Assembly: GCA_945828295.1 (NCBI GenBank)
Contig: CALZQV010000008.1
Location: forward strand, 1-34,700
DNA from: an uncultured Prevotellaceae bacterium
GTDB taxonomy: Bacteria; Bacteroidota; Bacteroidia; Bacteroidales; Bacteroidaceae
Direction of reading: 5' to 3'
DNA length: 34,700 nt
In this document: piece by piece, positions 1 through 9,000 of the stretch
Layout of the letters: each line of letters opens with the position of its first letter
Numbering within the stretch: position 1 is the first letter of the stretch
The notes under the pieces: generated by a model
The model's database searches: none
Seen by the model: the letters and a program-made list of their open reading frames with translations, nothing else
What the model was told of the DNA's origin: nothing
Position numbers and translations under genes: made by a program

Positions 1-110
1 TCGCGACGCTTCCCTCCGTCCCTCGCGACGCTTCCCTCCGTCCCTCGCGACGCTTTCCTCCGTCCCTTGCGACGCTTCCCTCCGTCCCTCGCGACGCTTT
101 CTTTCGCCCT
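1..110. repeat. Tandem direct repeat, 22-bp unit tcgcgacgcttccctccgtccc, about 5 copies (last degenerate); may continue left of the window
   Basis: Units at 1-22, 23-44, 45-66, 67-88 and 89-110; the first two are identical, the third and fourth differ by one base each, the fifth is diverged. Confidence 0.95.
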
Positions 111-150
111 TTGCCCTACGCGCTTTGCCTCGCTTCCGCGAAGGGATAGA

Positions 151-184
151 ATAAAGCCTCCCTGGGACTCCAGAGAGGCTTTAT
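151..184 (-). terminator. Hairpin terminator-like structure downstream of the 229-3960 gene
   Basis: ATAAAGCCTC(151-160)/GAGGCTTTAT(175-184) plus inner CTGG/CCAG around a GACT loop. A second imperfect hairpin, GCCTCCCCC...GGGGAGAGGC, lies at 189-213. Confidence 0.65.
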
Positions 185-228
185 TTGTGCCTCCCCCGCA
201 AAAGGGGAGAGGCTTAGGGAATGGGTTA

Positions 229-3200
229 TTACTTAACCACCACCTTCTTACCGTTGATGATGAAGATACCCTTCGTGGCCTTGCTTACGCGCTGGCCGGC
301 CATGTTGTAGATGGTAGCCTTGGCGGGAGCAACTGCGTCAACACCCATGATGGCTGTTGTCGGGTCTTCCGTAGGTTCGGTGGTGCCCAGGAACTCGAGC
401 TTCCAGTTATCCCAAATGGTCCAGTCGCCATAAGCGTAGGCTTCGATACCGTTCTCGGCATCAGCTTCTACGTTCTTGTTGTGCAACTTGTAGAGACCGA
501 TCTTCACGTCGCCCTGACCTTCCTTAACCTCGAACTGCAGGATGTTCTGGTACCAAGGAGTTACTGACGTGTCTTCCTTGTCGAAGTTGAAGAGCAGGTT
601 GGCAACAGAAGCTTTGTTGGGGATGTACCTTACGCTATCCTCATCCTCCGTGTTGTGGTAAACCAGTTTAGCGGAGTTGCCGGTGGTAACGATGTCGTAC
701 TCGGCGTCGTTCAGCAGGTCGGTGTAGTTTTTCATCTCGCTGGTGATGAGGCTCAGAGCGGTCTCTGTCTCGCCAGCCATGAGTCGTGCGTGTTTGTCCT
801 CGGTGAAGCCCTCAACGTTGTTGATGCAGCTGTCGAGACGAGCGCTGTTACCATCGCGGTAGAAGCCCTTAACGTACAGACGATACCATCCGGGGTTCAG
901 GCCGTAGATGGTCTGGTTGATTTCGAATGCCTGCTCGAAGAACTCAGCAACGTGCTTGCCACCATCACCATAACCTACAGAACCAACGGGAACATTCCAG
1001 CCCTGAGCGCCAATGGCAACGGGGTCGCCCTGGTCGTCAACGTCAGAGTAGCTGTTGCAGTCGGGGTTGTAGATAACGTAGGTGATGTCGGCGGGCTCTT
1101 CCTCGCTGGCGCCTTTGGTCAGGCAATCCTGTACGAACTGAGTGTATGCACGGTTCATCTCGATACGATACTTCTCAATGTCGGCATTGTCCTTGAACTT
1201 CTCGTTGCCATCGGGATCCAGACGATCCTCGATTTCTGCCATAATCTCAGGAGTGTCGCCGCTCAGGCCGTCCTGGTTGTAGCGGCAATCCTGCATGATG
1301 AAGAACTCGTCGGAGAAGGCAGCAACGTCCTTCAGGTTCTGCTGAACAGCAGCAATGGCGTCAATCAGAGCCTGGATAGCATCGGTGCAAGCCTTGCCTT
1401 CGTTGCCGGCCAGAGCCTCGTCGGCCTTGGCCAAAGCATCGTTAACAACGTTGCTTACGCTGTCGGTGATAGAAACCTCGGCCTCGGCCAGCAGGTTCTC
1501 AAGGTTCTGCTTGTTGGCTTCAAGCATTTCCTTATACTTCTCGATGTCTTCACCCTTATAGGTAATCTTGAAGTCGTCGAACAGTACCCAACCATTCGTG
1601 GCATTTGTGCGGATACCGACAGTGAGGTCGGCAGTGCTACCTACTACGATGTTGAAGTAGTTCTTGTAAAGGCCATAACGGAACCATACGTTAGCGCCGC
1701 ACATACCGTTGGGAATCCACTTCTCGGGATATGCGCCGGACATAACGTCGCCATAGGTCTGAGGATCGGCGTTGTTACCGCCACCGTAGGCTTTGTCGTA
1801 CAGCTGCTGGTCCTGAGCATCCTCGTGAATGTTTCTTACCTTGGTGCTCTGGGTGCTGTTATTCACAACGGCATAGAGCTCGGCCTGGGTCTCGAGAGAA
1901 CTCTTGTCGCCATCCTCGCAGCGCTCGAAGGCCTGGCAGCTCAGTTCGAATACGCCCACGGGCATGTCCTTAATGGTCTGGCTGATGTCGAATGCGGCCT
2001 TGTAGACCTCGGCGCAACCACCGTCGACAATGTGCTTCACATTGCCATCCTTGTCGGTGTACTCTACAGCATAGGGATATACGGGGTTATCCTCGGGCAG
2101 GGGCACGTCCCAACCACCATAGGCAGGTGTGGCACCGCTGTTAATCTTCCAGCCGTCGAAACCGGTGTCGAAGCCCTGGTTCTTCAGCAGCATGGTGATT
2201 TCCTTACCGATGCAGCCTTTGGGATCTTCCTTCAGGGCCTTGGTGATGTAGTCGGCACACATGTTATAGATGCTGTCGGACAGAGCCTCGATGAGCGCCT
2301 GGTCGGCAGTACCCTCGTTGTACTTGCCCAGCAGGCTTGCCTGCATGTCGGCCAACAGTTCGCTCAGTCCCGTCCAATCCTTGGCAGCGTCGCTGATTTG
2401 CTTCTTCATCGCAGTGATGGTGCTGTTCAGCTTCTCATACAGAGTGATGGACTCTTCCAGATTCTTCACTGCAGCCTCAAGGGCGGCCTTGTAGGCCTCG
2501 AAGTCCTCAGTTGCGTTCTTGGCGTTGGCTATAGCCTCTGCGTAGGCGTCCTTTGCGCTCTTTTCAGCCTTCACGCTATAAGCGTCAACGTCGTACTTAG
2601 CAGTGCACTCGTTGATGTAGCTCTGCAGCAGAATCTGTGCGGGGTTGCCTACCACCTCACCGTAATAGGTCAGTGTGAAGTTGTCGGCAGCAATCCAGTT
2701 GGCGGTAGCGCTCACGGTGCGCAGACCGATTTCAACGTCGCCACCCGTGCTGACGAAGGTAATCTCGAAGTGCTCGGGAAGGCCGTTGCCGGTAGCAATG
2801 TTCTGGGTCTGCTCCAGTTGGCCGCCGGTAGCAAACAGCTGAACTCCGGTTACGGGGTTCTCGGCAGCCTGATACTGCTGAACGGAGATGGCGTCGCAGG
2901 TGAACTTGTACTTACCCTGAGGCAGTGAAGCCATGGTCTGGCTCAGTTTGCCGTCGCCGATGGCGCTATAGGTCAGGTCGGGGTTGAACTTGGTGCCATT
3001 TTTAGCCCAAGCCTCGATGAACTTGCTGATTTGAACGTCGCCGTTTGTGTGGGTGGCGCCCTGGTAACCTACGTTCGTAGCATTCTTGCCGCTCTCGAAG
3101 GTGCAGGTCCAGCCGCTGATGTTGCCGGCGTCGAAGCTGGCGTTCTTAATCAGAGAGGTTGCGGTGCAGGGATTATCGTCGGAGGGAGGATTGATACCAT

Positions 3201-3960
3201 CGTCGCCAACAGACAATACCTTGTATGCGCGAGCCATATCGACAGCCTTCTGCAGGGCTTCCTTGGCGGTGTTTACGGTCTCGTAGTCGCTGCTGTTGTA
3301 GGCTGTGGTGTACTGCTCGTAGTCTACGTCCAGTTCTTCATCCAGGATGGCAACTGCCAGGTCGTACATGGTCTTCTTGGCAAAATAGAGAGACATGTCG
3401 ATGAACTCCCAGTCGCAAGCAAACTTCTCGGGGTCAACGGCTGCATACATGCCATTGGGATACTGAGCTTCGGTGTCAGGATTCCAACCCCAGAATCTGT
3501 TGTCGTAGTTCTCAATCACGTCACCGTACGTGTCATCGCTTGCCACGCAGCGAACACGGTAGTAGCCGTTGTCCTGCTTGATGATTTCAAAGTAGCGGTG
3601 AGGGTCGGTGGGATTGTCGACGTGCATGGCATAGCCGTCGATGCCGTTACCCGAAATGAAGAGGTAGCTGTTGGGCCAGCTGCCGTCGTAGCCCTTGAAG
3701 CTCCAGCCCTTCTTGGCCTCATCAAAGTCCATGGTGAAGGTGATGGGGTTCTCTTCCACCAGAATGGCGGTCGTTTTCCAGGTAAAGAATGACTGTCCGC
3801 CGGCAACGAACCATCCGGACTCGACGTTCTTCACACGGTAGAGATGACCGCTCACGGGGTCAGAAGCCGTTGTCGGAACCTCGGGTTCGGTCCACGACTG
3901 AGCAAATGAGGAAATGGCCACGAAGGCCACGCTCAACAGAGTAAGTAGTCTGTTTCTCAT
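229..3960 (-). CDS. Large secreted modular protein with FIVAR-like helical linkers, three CBM-like repeats and a C-terminal sorting-like tail
   Basis: 1243 aa; N-terminal signal peptide MRNRLLTLLSVAFVAISSFAQ; C-terminus IYNMAGQRVSKATKGIFIINGKKVVVK resembles Bacteroidetes secretion/sorting tails; repeated N-x-x-F/D...GW...DNF/DDF/DNW...G blocks. Confidence 0.85.
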   Translation of the reverse strand: MRNRLLTLLSVAFVAISSFAQSWTEPEVPTTASDPVSGHLYRVKNVESGWFVAGGQSFFTWKTTAILVEENPITFTMDFDEAKKGWSFKGYDGSWPNSYLFISGNGIDGYAMHVDNPTDPHRYFEIIKQDNGYYRVRCVASDDTYGDVIENYDNRFWGWNPDTEAQYPNGMYAAVDPEKFACDWEFIDMSLYFAKKTMYDLAVAILDEELDVDYEQYTTAYNSSDYETVNTAKEALQKAVDMARAYKVLSVGDDGINPPSDDNPCTATSLIKNASFDAGNISGWTCTFESGKNATNVGYQGATHTNGDVQISKFIEAWAKNGTKFNPDLTYSAIGDGKLSQTMASLPQGKYKFTCDAISVQQYQAAENPVTGVQLFATGGQLEQTQNIATGNGLPEHFEITFVSTGGDVEIGLRTVSATANWIAADNFTLTYYGEVVGNPAQILLQSYINECTAKYDVDAYSVKAEKSAKDAYAEAIANAKNATEDFEAYKAALEAAVKNLEESITLYEKLNSTITAMKKQISDAAKDWTGLSELLADMQASLLGKYNEGTADQALIEALSDSIYNMCADYITKALKEDPKGCIGKEITMLLKNQGFDTGFDGWKINSGATPAYGGWDVPLPEDNPVYPYAVEYTDKDGNVKHIVDGGCAEVYKAAFDISQTIKDMPVGVFELSCQAFERCEDGDKSSLETQAELYAVVNNSTQSTKVRNIHEDAQDQQLYDKAYGGGNNADPQTYGDVMSGAYPEKWIPNGMCGANVWFRYGLYKNYFNIVVGSTADLTVGIRTNATNGWVLFDDFKITYKGEDIEKYKEMLEANKQNLENLLAEAEVSITDSVSNVVNDALAKADEALAGNEGKACTDAIQALIDAIAAVQQNLKDVAAFSDEFFIMQDCRYNQDGLSGDTPEIMAEIEDRLDPDGNEKFKDNADIEKYRIEMNRAYTQFVQDCLTKGASEEEPADITYVIYNPDCNSYSDVDDQGDPVAIGAQGWNVPVGSVGYGDGGKHVAEFFEQAFEINQTIYGLNPGWYRLYVKGFYRDGNSARLDSCINNVEGFTEDKHARLMAGETETALSLITSEMKNYTDLLNDAEYDIVTTGNSAKLVYHNTEDEDSVRYIPNKASVANLLFNFDKEDTSVTPWYQNILQFEVKEGQGDVKIGLYKLHNKNVEADAENGIEAYAYGDWTIWDNWKLEFLGTTEPTEDPTTAIMGVDAVAPAKATIYNMAGQRVSKATKGIFIINGKKVVVK

Positions 3961-4043
3961 AATAGTGATTTTAATTAGTTAATAAAAGGTTAGTTGTTCT
4001 CTTGTTTTCGTGTCATAATTAGGATTTAAGCCATATTACGTAG

Positions 4044-4051
4044 CAAATATA
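4044..4051 (-). promoter_or_regulatory. Bacteroidetes -7 box (TATATTTG on minus) for the 3960-229 gene
   Basis: CAAATATA on plus equals TATATTTG on minus, matching TAnnTTTG, about 80 nt upstream of the start. Confidence 0.5.
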
Positions 4052-4091
4052 CGTATTTTTGCAGTAAATAGGTCACGTGCGGGCCGTTTTT

Positions 4092-4901
4092 TTAATATTT
4101 TTTAAGAGTTAGGCTAACTTGCTGTGTCAGTTCCACAAAGTCGGCCACGCTGAGTTGTTCGGGCCGCATGTTGAAGACGGACTGGGCGAGCAGTTGGTCC
4201 ACTGCCGTCTGGTCGAAACTTCCGTCGGTGAGCAGCGGACGTATGTTGTTGCGCAGTGTTTTCCGGCGTTGGTTGAAGGTTGTCTTCACGACGCGGCGGA
4301 AGAGTTGCTCGTCGCAGCCGAGGCCCTGCGTCTGGTTGCGCGTCAGACGTATGACGGCCGAGCGCACCTTGGGTGGCGGGTTGAAGACGCCGGGTTCGAC
4401 GGTGAACAGGTATTCCACGTCGTACCAAGCCTGGATGAGCACGCTGAGTATGCCGTAGGTCTTCGAGCCGGGGCGGGCGGCAATGCGTTCGGCCACCTCC
4501 TTTTGCACCATGCCCGTGCAGCAGGGAATGAGCTGCCGGTATTCGAGCATCTTGAAGAAGATTTGTGAGGAGATGTTGTAGGGATAGTTGCCCGTGAGCA
4601 CGAAGGGGCTGCCTTGGAAGGTGCGTTCGAGGTGCATGCTGAGGAAGTCGTCCTCGATGATGTTGTCCTCGAGGTCGGGGAAGTGGTCGCGCAGGTATCT
4701 CACCGACTCGAAGTCGATTTCCACCACCTTCAGTTCTCGCGGTTTAGGAATAAGGAACTGGGTCATCACCCCCATGCCGGGGCCCACCTCGAGGACGGGC
4801 AGGTCGGGGCAGGCATCTACGGTGTCGGCAATGCGTTGCGCTATGCCAAGGTCGGTCAGGAAGTGCTGTCCGAGAAACTTTTTGGGCCTTACTTTTAGCA
4901 T
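4092..4901 (-). CDS. rsmA: 16S rRNA (adenine(1518)-N(6)/adenine(1519)-N(6))-dimethyltransferase
   Basis: 269 aa; KKFLGQHFLTD, LEVGPGMGVMT, LTGNYPYNISSQIFFK and NQRRKTLRNN motifs of KsgA/RsmA. Confidence 0.97.
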   Translation of the reverse strand: MLKVRPKKFLGQHFLTDLGIAQRIADTVDACPDLPVLEVGPGMGVMTQFLIPKPRELKVVEIDFESVRYLRDHFPDLEDNIIEDDFLSMHLERTFQGSPFVLTGNYPYNISSQIFFKMLEYRQLIPCCTGMVQKEVAERIAARPGSKTYGILSVLIQAWYDVEYLFTVEPGVFNPPPKVRSAVIRLTRNQTQGLGCDEQLFRRVVKTTFNQRRKTLRNNIRPLLTDGSFDQTAVDQLLAQSVFNMRPEQLSVADFVELTQQVSLTLKKY

Positions 4902-4909
4902 AATTATTG

Positions 4910-4917
4910 CAAAGATA
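4910..4917 (-). promoter_or_regulatory. -7 box TATCTTTG for rsmA
   Basis: CAAAGATA on plus; 8 nt between the box and the rsmA ATG (4901). Confidence 0.6.
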
Positions 4918-4972
4918 CAACTAAATTGATAATTAAGAATTAAGAATTAAGAATTTAAAAGAGAATTATTCG

Positions 4973-4980
4973 TATCTTTG
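4973..4980 (+). promoter_or_regulatory. -7 box TATCTTTG for the UPF0104-like gene
   Basis: TATCTTTG followed by 8 nt and then ATG at 4989; mirror image of the rsmA side. Confidence 0.6.
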
Positions 4981-4988
4981 TGGACATT

Positions 4989-5987
4989 ATGAGGAAAAGG
5001 CTTCAAAATATCGTGCGCATTGCGTTACCCCTTGTGCTGGGCGGCGCCATCCTGTGGTGGATGTATCGCGGCTTTGCCTGGGACGAGGTAGTCGGTGCCT
5101 TGCGCGACGATATGCGCTGGGGTTGGATGCTGCTGTCCATGCCCTTCGGTGTCCTGCCTCAGGTGTTGCGTGCGCTGCGTTGGCGCCAGATGCTGGAGCC
5201 GATGGGCGAGCGTCCGCGCCGGCGAGCCTGTGTCAACGCTATTTTCCTGAGCTACGCCAGCAGCCTGGTCATTCCCCGCGTGGGCGAACTCCTGCGCTGC
5301 GGCTACCTGAACCGCTACGAGGGCACGAGCATGAGCCGTGCCGTGGGCACCGTGGTTACGGAGCGCGTGGTCGATGTGTTCCTGATTCTTTTGCTGACGG
5401 CCGTTACGGTAATGTGGCAGGTGCCCGTGTTCATGCATTTCATGGCCAGCACGGGCCTTTCGGCCGAGAGCATCCTGTCGCGCTTTTCGCTGACGGGCTG
5501 GCTGGTGACGTTGGCCAGCGGCCTGCTGGTTGTGGCCATGGCGGTCTACCTGATGTACCGCTTCCGTGTGGTCGACCGTGGCCGCGAGGCCCTTCGTGGT
5601 TTGGCCGACGGGCTGCTCAGTGTGGGCCACGTGCGCAGCAAGCTGCTCTTTTGGGCCTATTCCGTGGGGATATGGGTATCGTATTATCTCCACTTCTATC
5701 TTACCTTCTTTTGTTTCTCCTACACCGAAAACCTTGGCCCCACGGTGGCTTTGGTGGCCTTTGTTGTCGGCACGTTTGCCGTCATCGTGCCCACGCCCAA
5801 CGGAGCCGGCCCGTGGCATTTCGCCGTGAAGACGGTGCTCATGCTCTATGGCGTCGAGGGCAATAACGGTGCGATGTTTGTGCTCATCGTCCACTCGCTG
5901 CAGACCATGCTTGTGGCTGTGCTGGGTTTGGTGGGCCTTGTCTATAGCCCAAAGAGGGCCTGCGGTGACAGGCCCTCCGGAAAATAG
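4989..5987 (+). CDS. Lysylphosphatidylglycerol synthase TM region / UPF0104 family membrane protein
   Basis: About 330 aa, multiple hydrophobic segments; LRALRWRQML, SLVIPRVGELLRCGYL, VVTERVVDVF and PTPNGAGPWHFAV are typical of UPF0104. Start moved from the track's GTG 4980 to ATG 4989 because 4980 lies in the -7 box. Confidence 0.85.
   Translation: MRKRLQNIVRIALPLVLGGAILWWMYRGFAWDEVVGALRDDMRWGWMLLSMPFGVLPQVLRALRWRQMLEPMGERPRRRACVNAIFLSYASSLVIPRVGELLRCGYLNRYEGTSMSRAVGTVVTERVVDVFLILLLTAVTVMWQVPVFMHFMASTGLSAESILSRFSLTGWLVTLASGLLVVAMAVYLMYRFRVVDRGREALRGLADGLLSVGHVRSKLLFWAYSVGIWVSYYLHFYLTFFCFSYTENLGPTVALVAFVVGTFAVIVPTPNGAGPWHFAVKTVLMLYGVEGNNGAMFVLIVHSLQTMLVAVLGLVGLVYSPKRACGDRPSGK
5954..5977. terminator. 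Possible bidirectional terminator hairpin inside the 3' end of the UPF0104-like CDS
   Basis: GAGGGCCTG-cggtga-CAGGCCCTC, perfect 9-bp stem, between two convergent genes (stops at 5987 and 6007). Confidence 0.5.
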
Positions 5988-6006
5988 ATGTAGGGGGAGT
6001 GTAGGA

Positions 6007-9000
6007 TTAATCCCAGAGTTTATCGACTTGTGCTCCGTCGTAGTAGTGGCGGAGAATGCTGTCGTAGGGTTGTCCCTGCGTGGCCAGCACTGCTGCGCCT
6101 ATCTGGCACATGCCCACTCCGTGACCCCATCCAGCTCCGTGGAGTATGAAGCGCTGCGGAATGCCGTCGTGCGTGTCGGCCGTGTCGGCTACGAAGGCCG
6201 ACGAGAAGAGGTGGGTCTGGCTTAGCGTGCGGCGGATTTCCAGTTCCTTGCCGATGGTGAACGAGGCCTCGCTGCCCACTATGCGCAGCCGCACGAGGTG
6301 GCCGCTCCTTCCTCTCTCCACGGGTTCGAGGGCCAGGATGGCGCCCAGGTCGCGCCCCAGCCGTTCGGTGACGAGCTGGTGCAGTTCCTCTTGTGAGTAT
6401 TCCACGGTCCAGCGGTAGAAGTCCTGTGTTTCCTGGTCATAGTCGTTGAGCACGGTCTCCAGCAGGCTGCGGTCCTGAGTGTTGCAGGCCGAGGGCGGTG
6501 TGTCGAGAATCCACTGCCGGGCGGCCTCCTCGTTGCTGAGGTCCATGGGTTCGTGGTTCCCCATGATGTCGCGCAGGGCGTGGAGGTAGGAGTGGGGCGT
6601 GTTGTCCCAGCAGTTCTCGTAGTCGTTGGTCACGCCTCCGCAGCATTTGCTGAATCGCGCGTCGCAGATGTCGCCGTTGCTGGTGAGCACCTGTCCGCGG
6701 GTTTCCTCGATGGCCCTCATCACCTGCGGGCTGATTTGCCGGCTGATGCCTTGGTAGCGCTGGCAGTGGTCGTCGGCACAGACATCGAAGATGGTGTGCT
6801 CCTCCTGGTCGTGCCAGCGAATGAGTTCGCTGTTGGTCTTGGTGAACTGGAAGAAGGCGTGGCCGGTGCCGTTCTTGCGTTTGTTGATTTGTGCCATGAG
6901 CCACGAGCGGCTGATTACGGCGCTTGCCTTCAGGAACTCCAGGGGGCAGGTGGCTTTCATTTCGCTGCTGATGACGCTCGTCAGGTATTGTTCGACGGGC
7001 AGTACGTTGATGGCCACGATTTTGCCCTCGTCGACGAGCAACTGCAGTTTGCCTTGGAAGGTCTGCACCTCCTGTCGCTCCCAGTGGAACTGTTTGCCGA
7101 TGGTCACGCCGTAGAGGCTGAACGAGGCCTCGTCGGTTTGTGGGCGCAGGGTGAGGTCGTGGTAGATGTTGCCGTTCCACTTCAGTGCGCCGTCCTCGAT
7201 GGTCACGGTCTGCTGGCCCGTCACCAGGGTGCCTTTGGCGCGGAATTCGCCGTTGAGGCAGAAGGTGAGTTCGCTGGTGGTCATGATGCCCACCGACACT
7301 TCGGGCTCGTCCTCCCTGTGGTTGTCGTCCTCGGCGGGCTGTTCGGCAGCCTGGGCCGGTTCGCCCTTCAGCTTTTCGATGATGGGTGCGAGCTCGCTGT
7401 CGGTCATGGTCACCTCGCGCAGTATGTCGACGGCGCGCTCGAGTGTGAGGCGTCGGAAGTCTTCTTCGCGCGGCGTGATGATGAGTCCGCCCATGTCCAG
7501 TGCGCCCGGGCTCACGAGTATTTGTTCGTCGCCCTGGGCATAGTAGCATTCGGGGCGGTGTTTCTTGCGCGGGAATACGAGGGTCACGATTTCGTCGTCG
7601 CGCCCGGCTCCCCATTCCTGGTGCCACGAGATGATGTTCATGCGTGGTTCGCAGGGCGTGTAGGCATCCTGTTGCGCGTCACAGCCTTCGGGCATGGGCA
7701 GCGCGTCGTAGAGCCGCTGGCAGAGCACGCTGTCGGGGGCCGTGGGCATGGAGCGGATGACGAAGACGGGACAGGCCCATGTGGTGAGCAGATAGAGCCC
7801 GCAGCCCCGTTTGTTGCCCGATTCCTCCAGCTCTGCTTCCTGCTGTGTGGTGATGGGATAAATCTTTTGGAGCTGGGTGTCGTATTGCTTCCAGTCCCTC
7901 TCGATGGGCAGTGTGCCTCGCAGTCCCGCCTGCAGGTGGCAGTGGTCGGGGCACGAGGCTCCACATTCGGGTCCGTTGTAGAAGACGATGTGGCGGGGCA
8001 TGTTCCAGGCCAGGTGGCGCAGGGTGTTGAAGTGGGCAAAGATGCTCTGCGGCTGGTGGCGCCTTGTGGGTATGGTCAGGTGGCCCGGCAGTATGGGGAA
8101 GGGGTTGAGCAGAATCTCGTAGTGCTTCTCTGTGGCCAGGCAGTGCTGTTCCTTGGGGCGGTTGTGGTTACAGAGGAAACATGGGCGCTGCTGTATGGTC
8201 TTGGGGTCGATGGAGGCGCCTGTGCTGACGATGCGTGCGGGATTCCACTGCACCACGAGTCCCTCGCTGGCAAAGGTGCCGAGGGTGGGGTTGTTCTCGG
8301 GCTTCTTGAGTTCGCGTGTCTGCACGTTGGCCAGTGCGGCGTAGCGCTCGGCCGCCTCGGGCCAGTTGGCAATCTCGGAAGCGTGGAATTGCTCTATTTC
8401 ATCGGCGTTTACTTCGTGCTGCCACAGTTCGTTGAGTCGCTGCCGGGCGCGTATCTCGTGGGTGCGCAGCTGGTCCTTGTAGAGGTTGTTGCGGTTGACG
8501 GCCTCGGTGGACAGTGCGGCGTCGCTGTTTCCTTCCCAGCGGCGGCATAGGTAGAGTTCGTCGTAGATGCGGCCAATGCGGTAGCGGCGGCTGAGCATGA
8601 GGCCCAGGGCGTAGTCCTCGCCGTAGCTGGTGTTGGGGATTTGGATGTCGCGCAGGACGGGGGTGAAGAAGGCGCGCGGGGCGCCGAGCCCGTTGATGCG
8701 CAGGGCGTTGTTGCGGCCGTTGGCTTCGGTCCACTCGCGGTGGTCGATAAGGCCCGGCGGGAGGGTTTCGAGCTGGAAGTTGCACATGCGGTAGGAGCCG
8801 ATGACCATGGCGGCGTTCTCCTGATAGAAGGTGTCGACGATGCGCTGCAGCGTCGCGGGCGAGGAGTAGAGGTCGTCGGAGTCGAGCTGCACGGCGAATC
8901 GTCCGCAGCGCGGGTCGTGGATGGCCAGGTTCCAGCATCCGCCAATGCCCAGGTCGGTCCTTTCGGGGATGAGGTGGATGAGCCTGTCGGGGCGGCCTGC

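Noticed and set aside
655-2928. 757-aa plus-strand ORF opposite the surface-protein gene
   Set aside because: Antisense to a gene with a clear signal peptide and domain repeats; composition (long V/L/G/A runs, no recognisable motifs) is typical of a shadow ORF in GC-rich codon usage.
6553-8550. 665-aa plus-strand ORF
   Set aside because: Shadow ORF antisense to the GT2/GalT-like/SpoIID gene; no family motif and no promoter.
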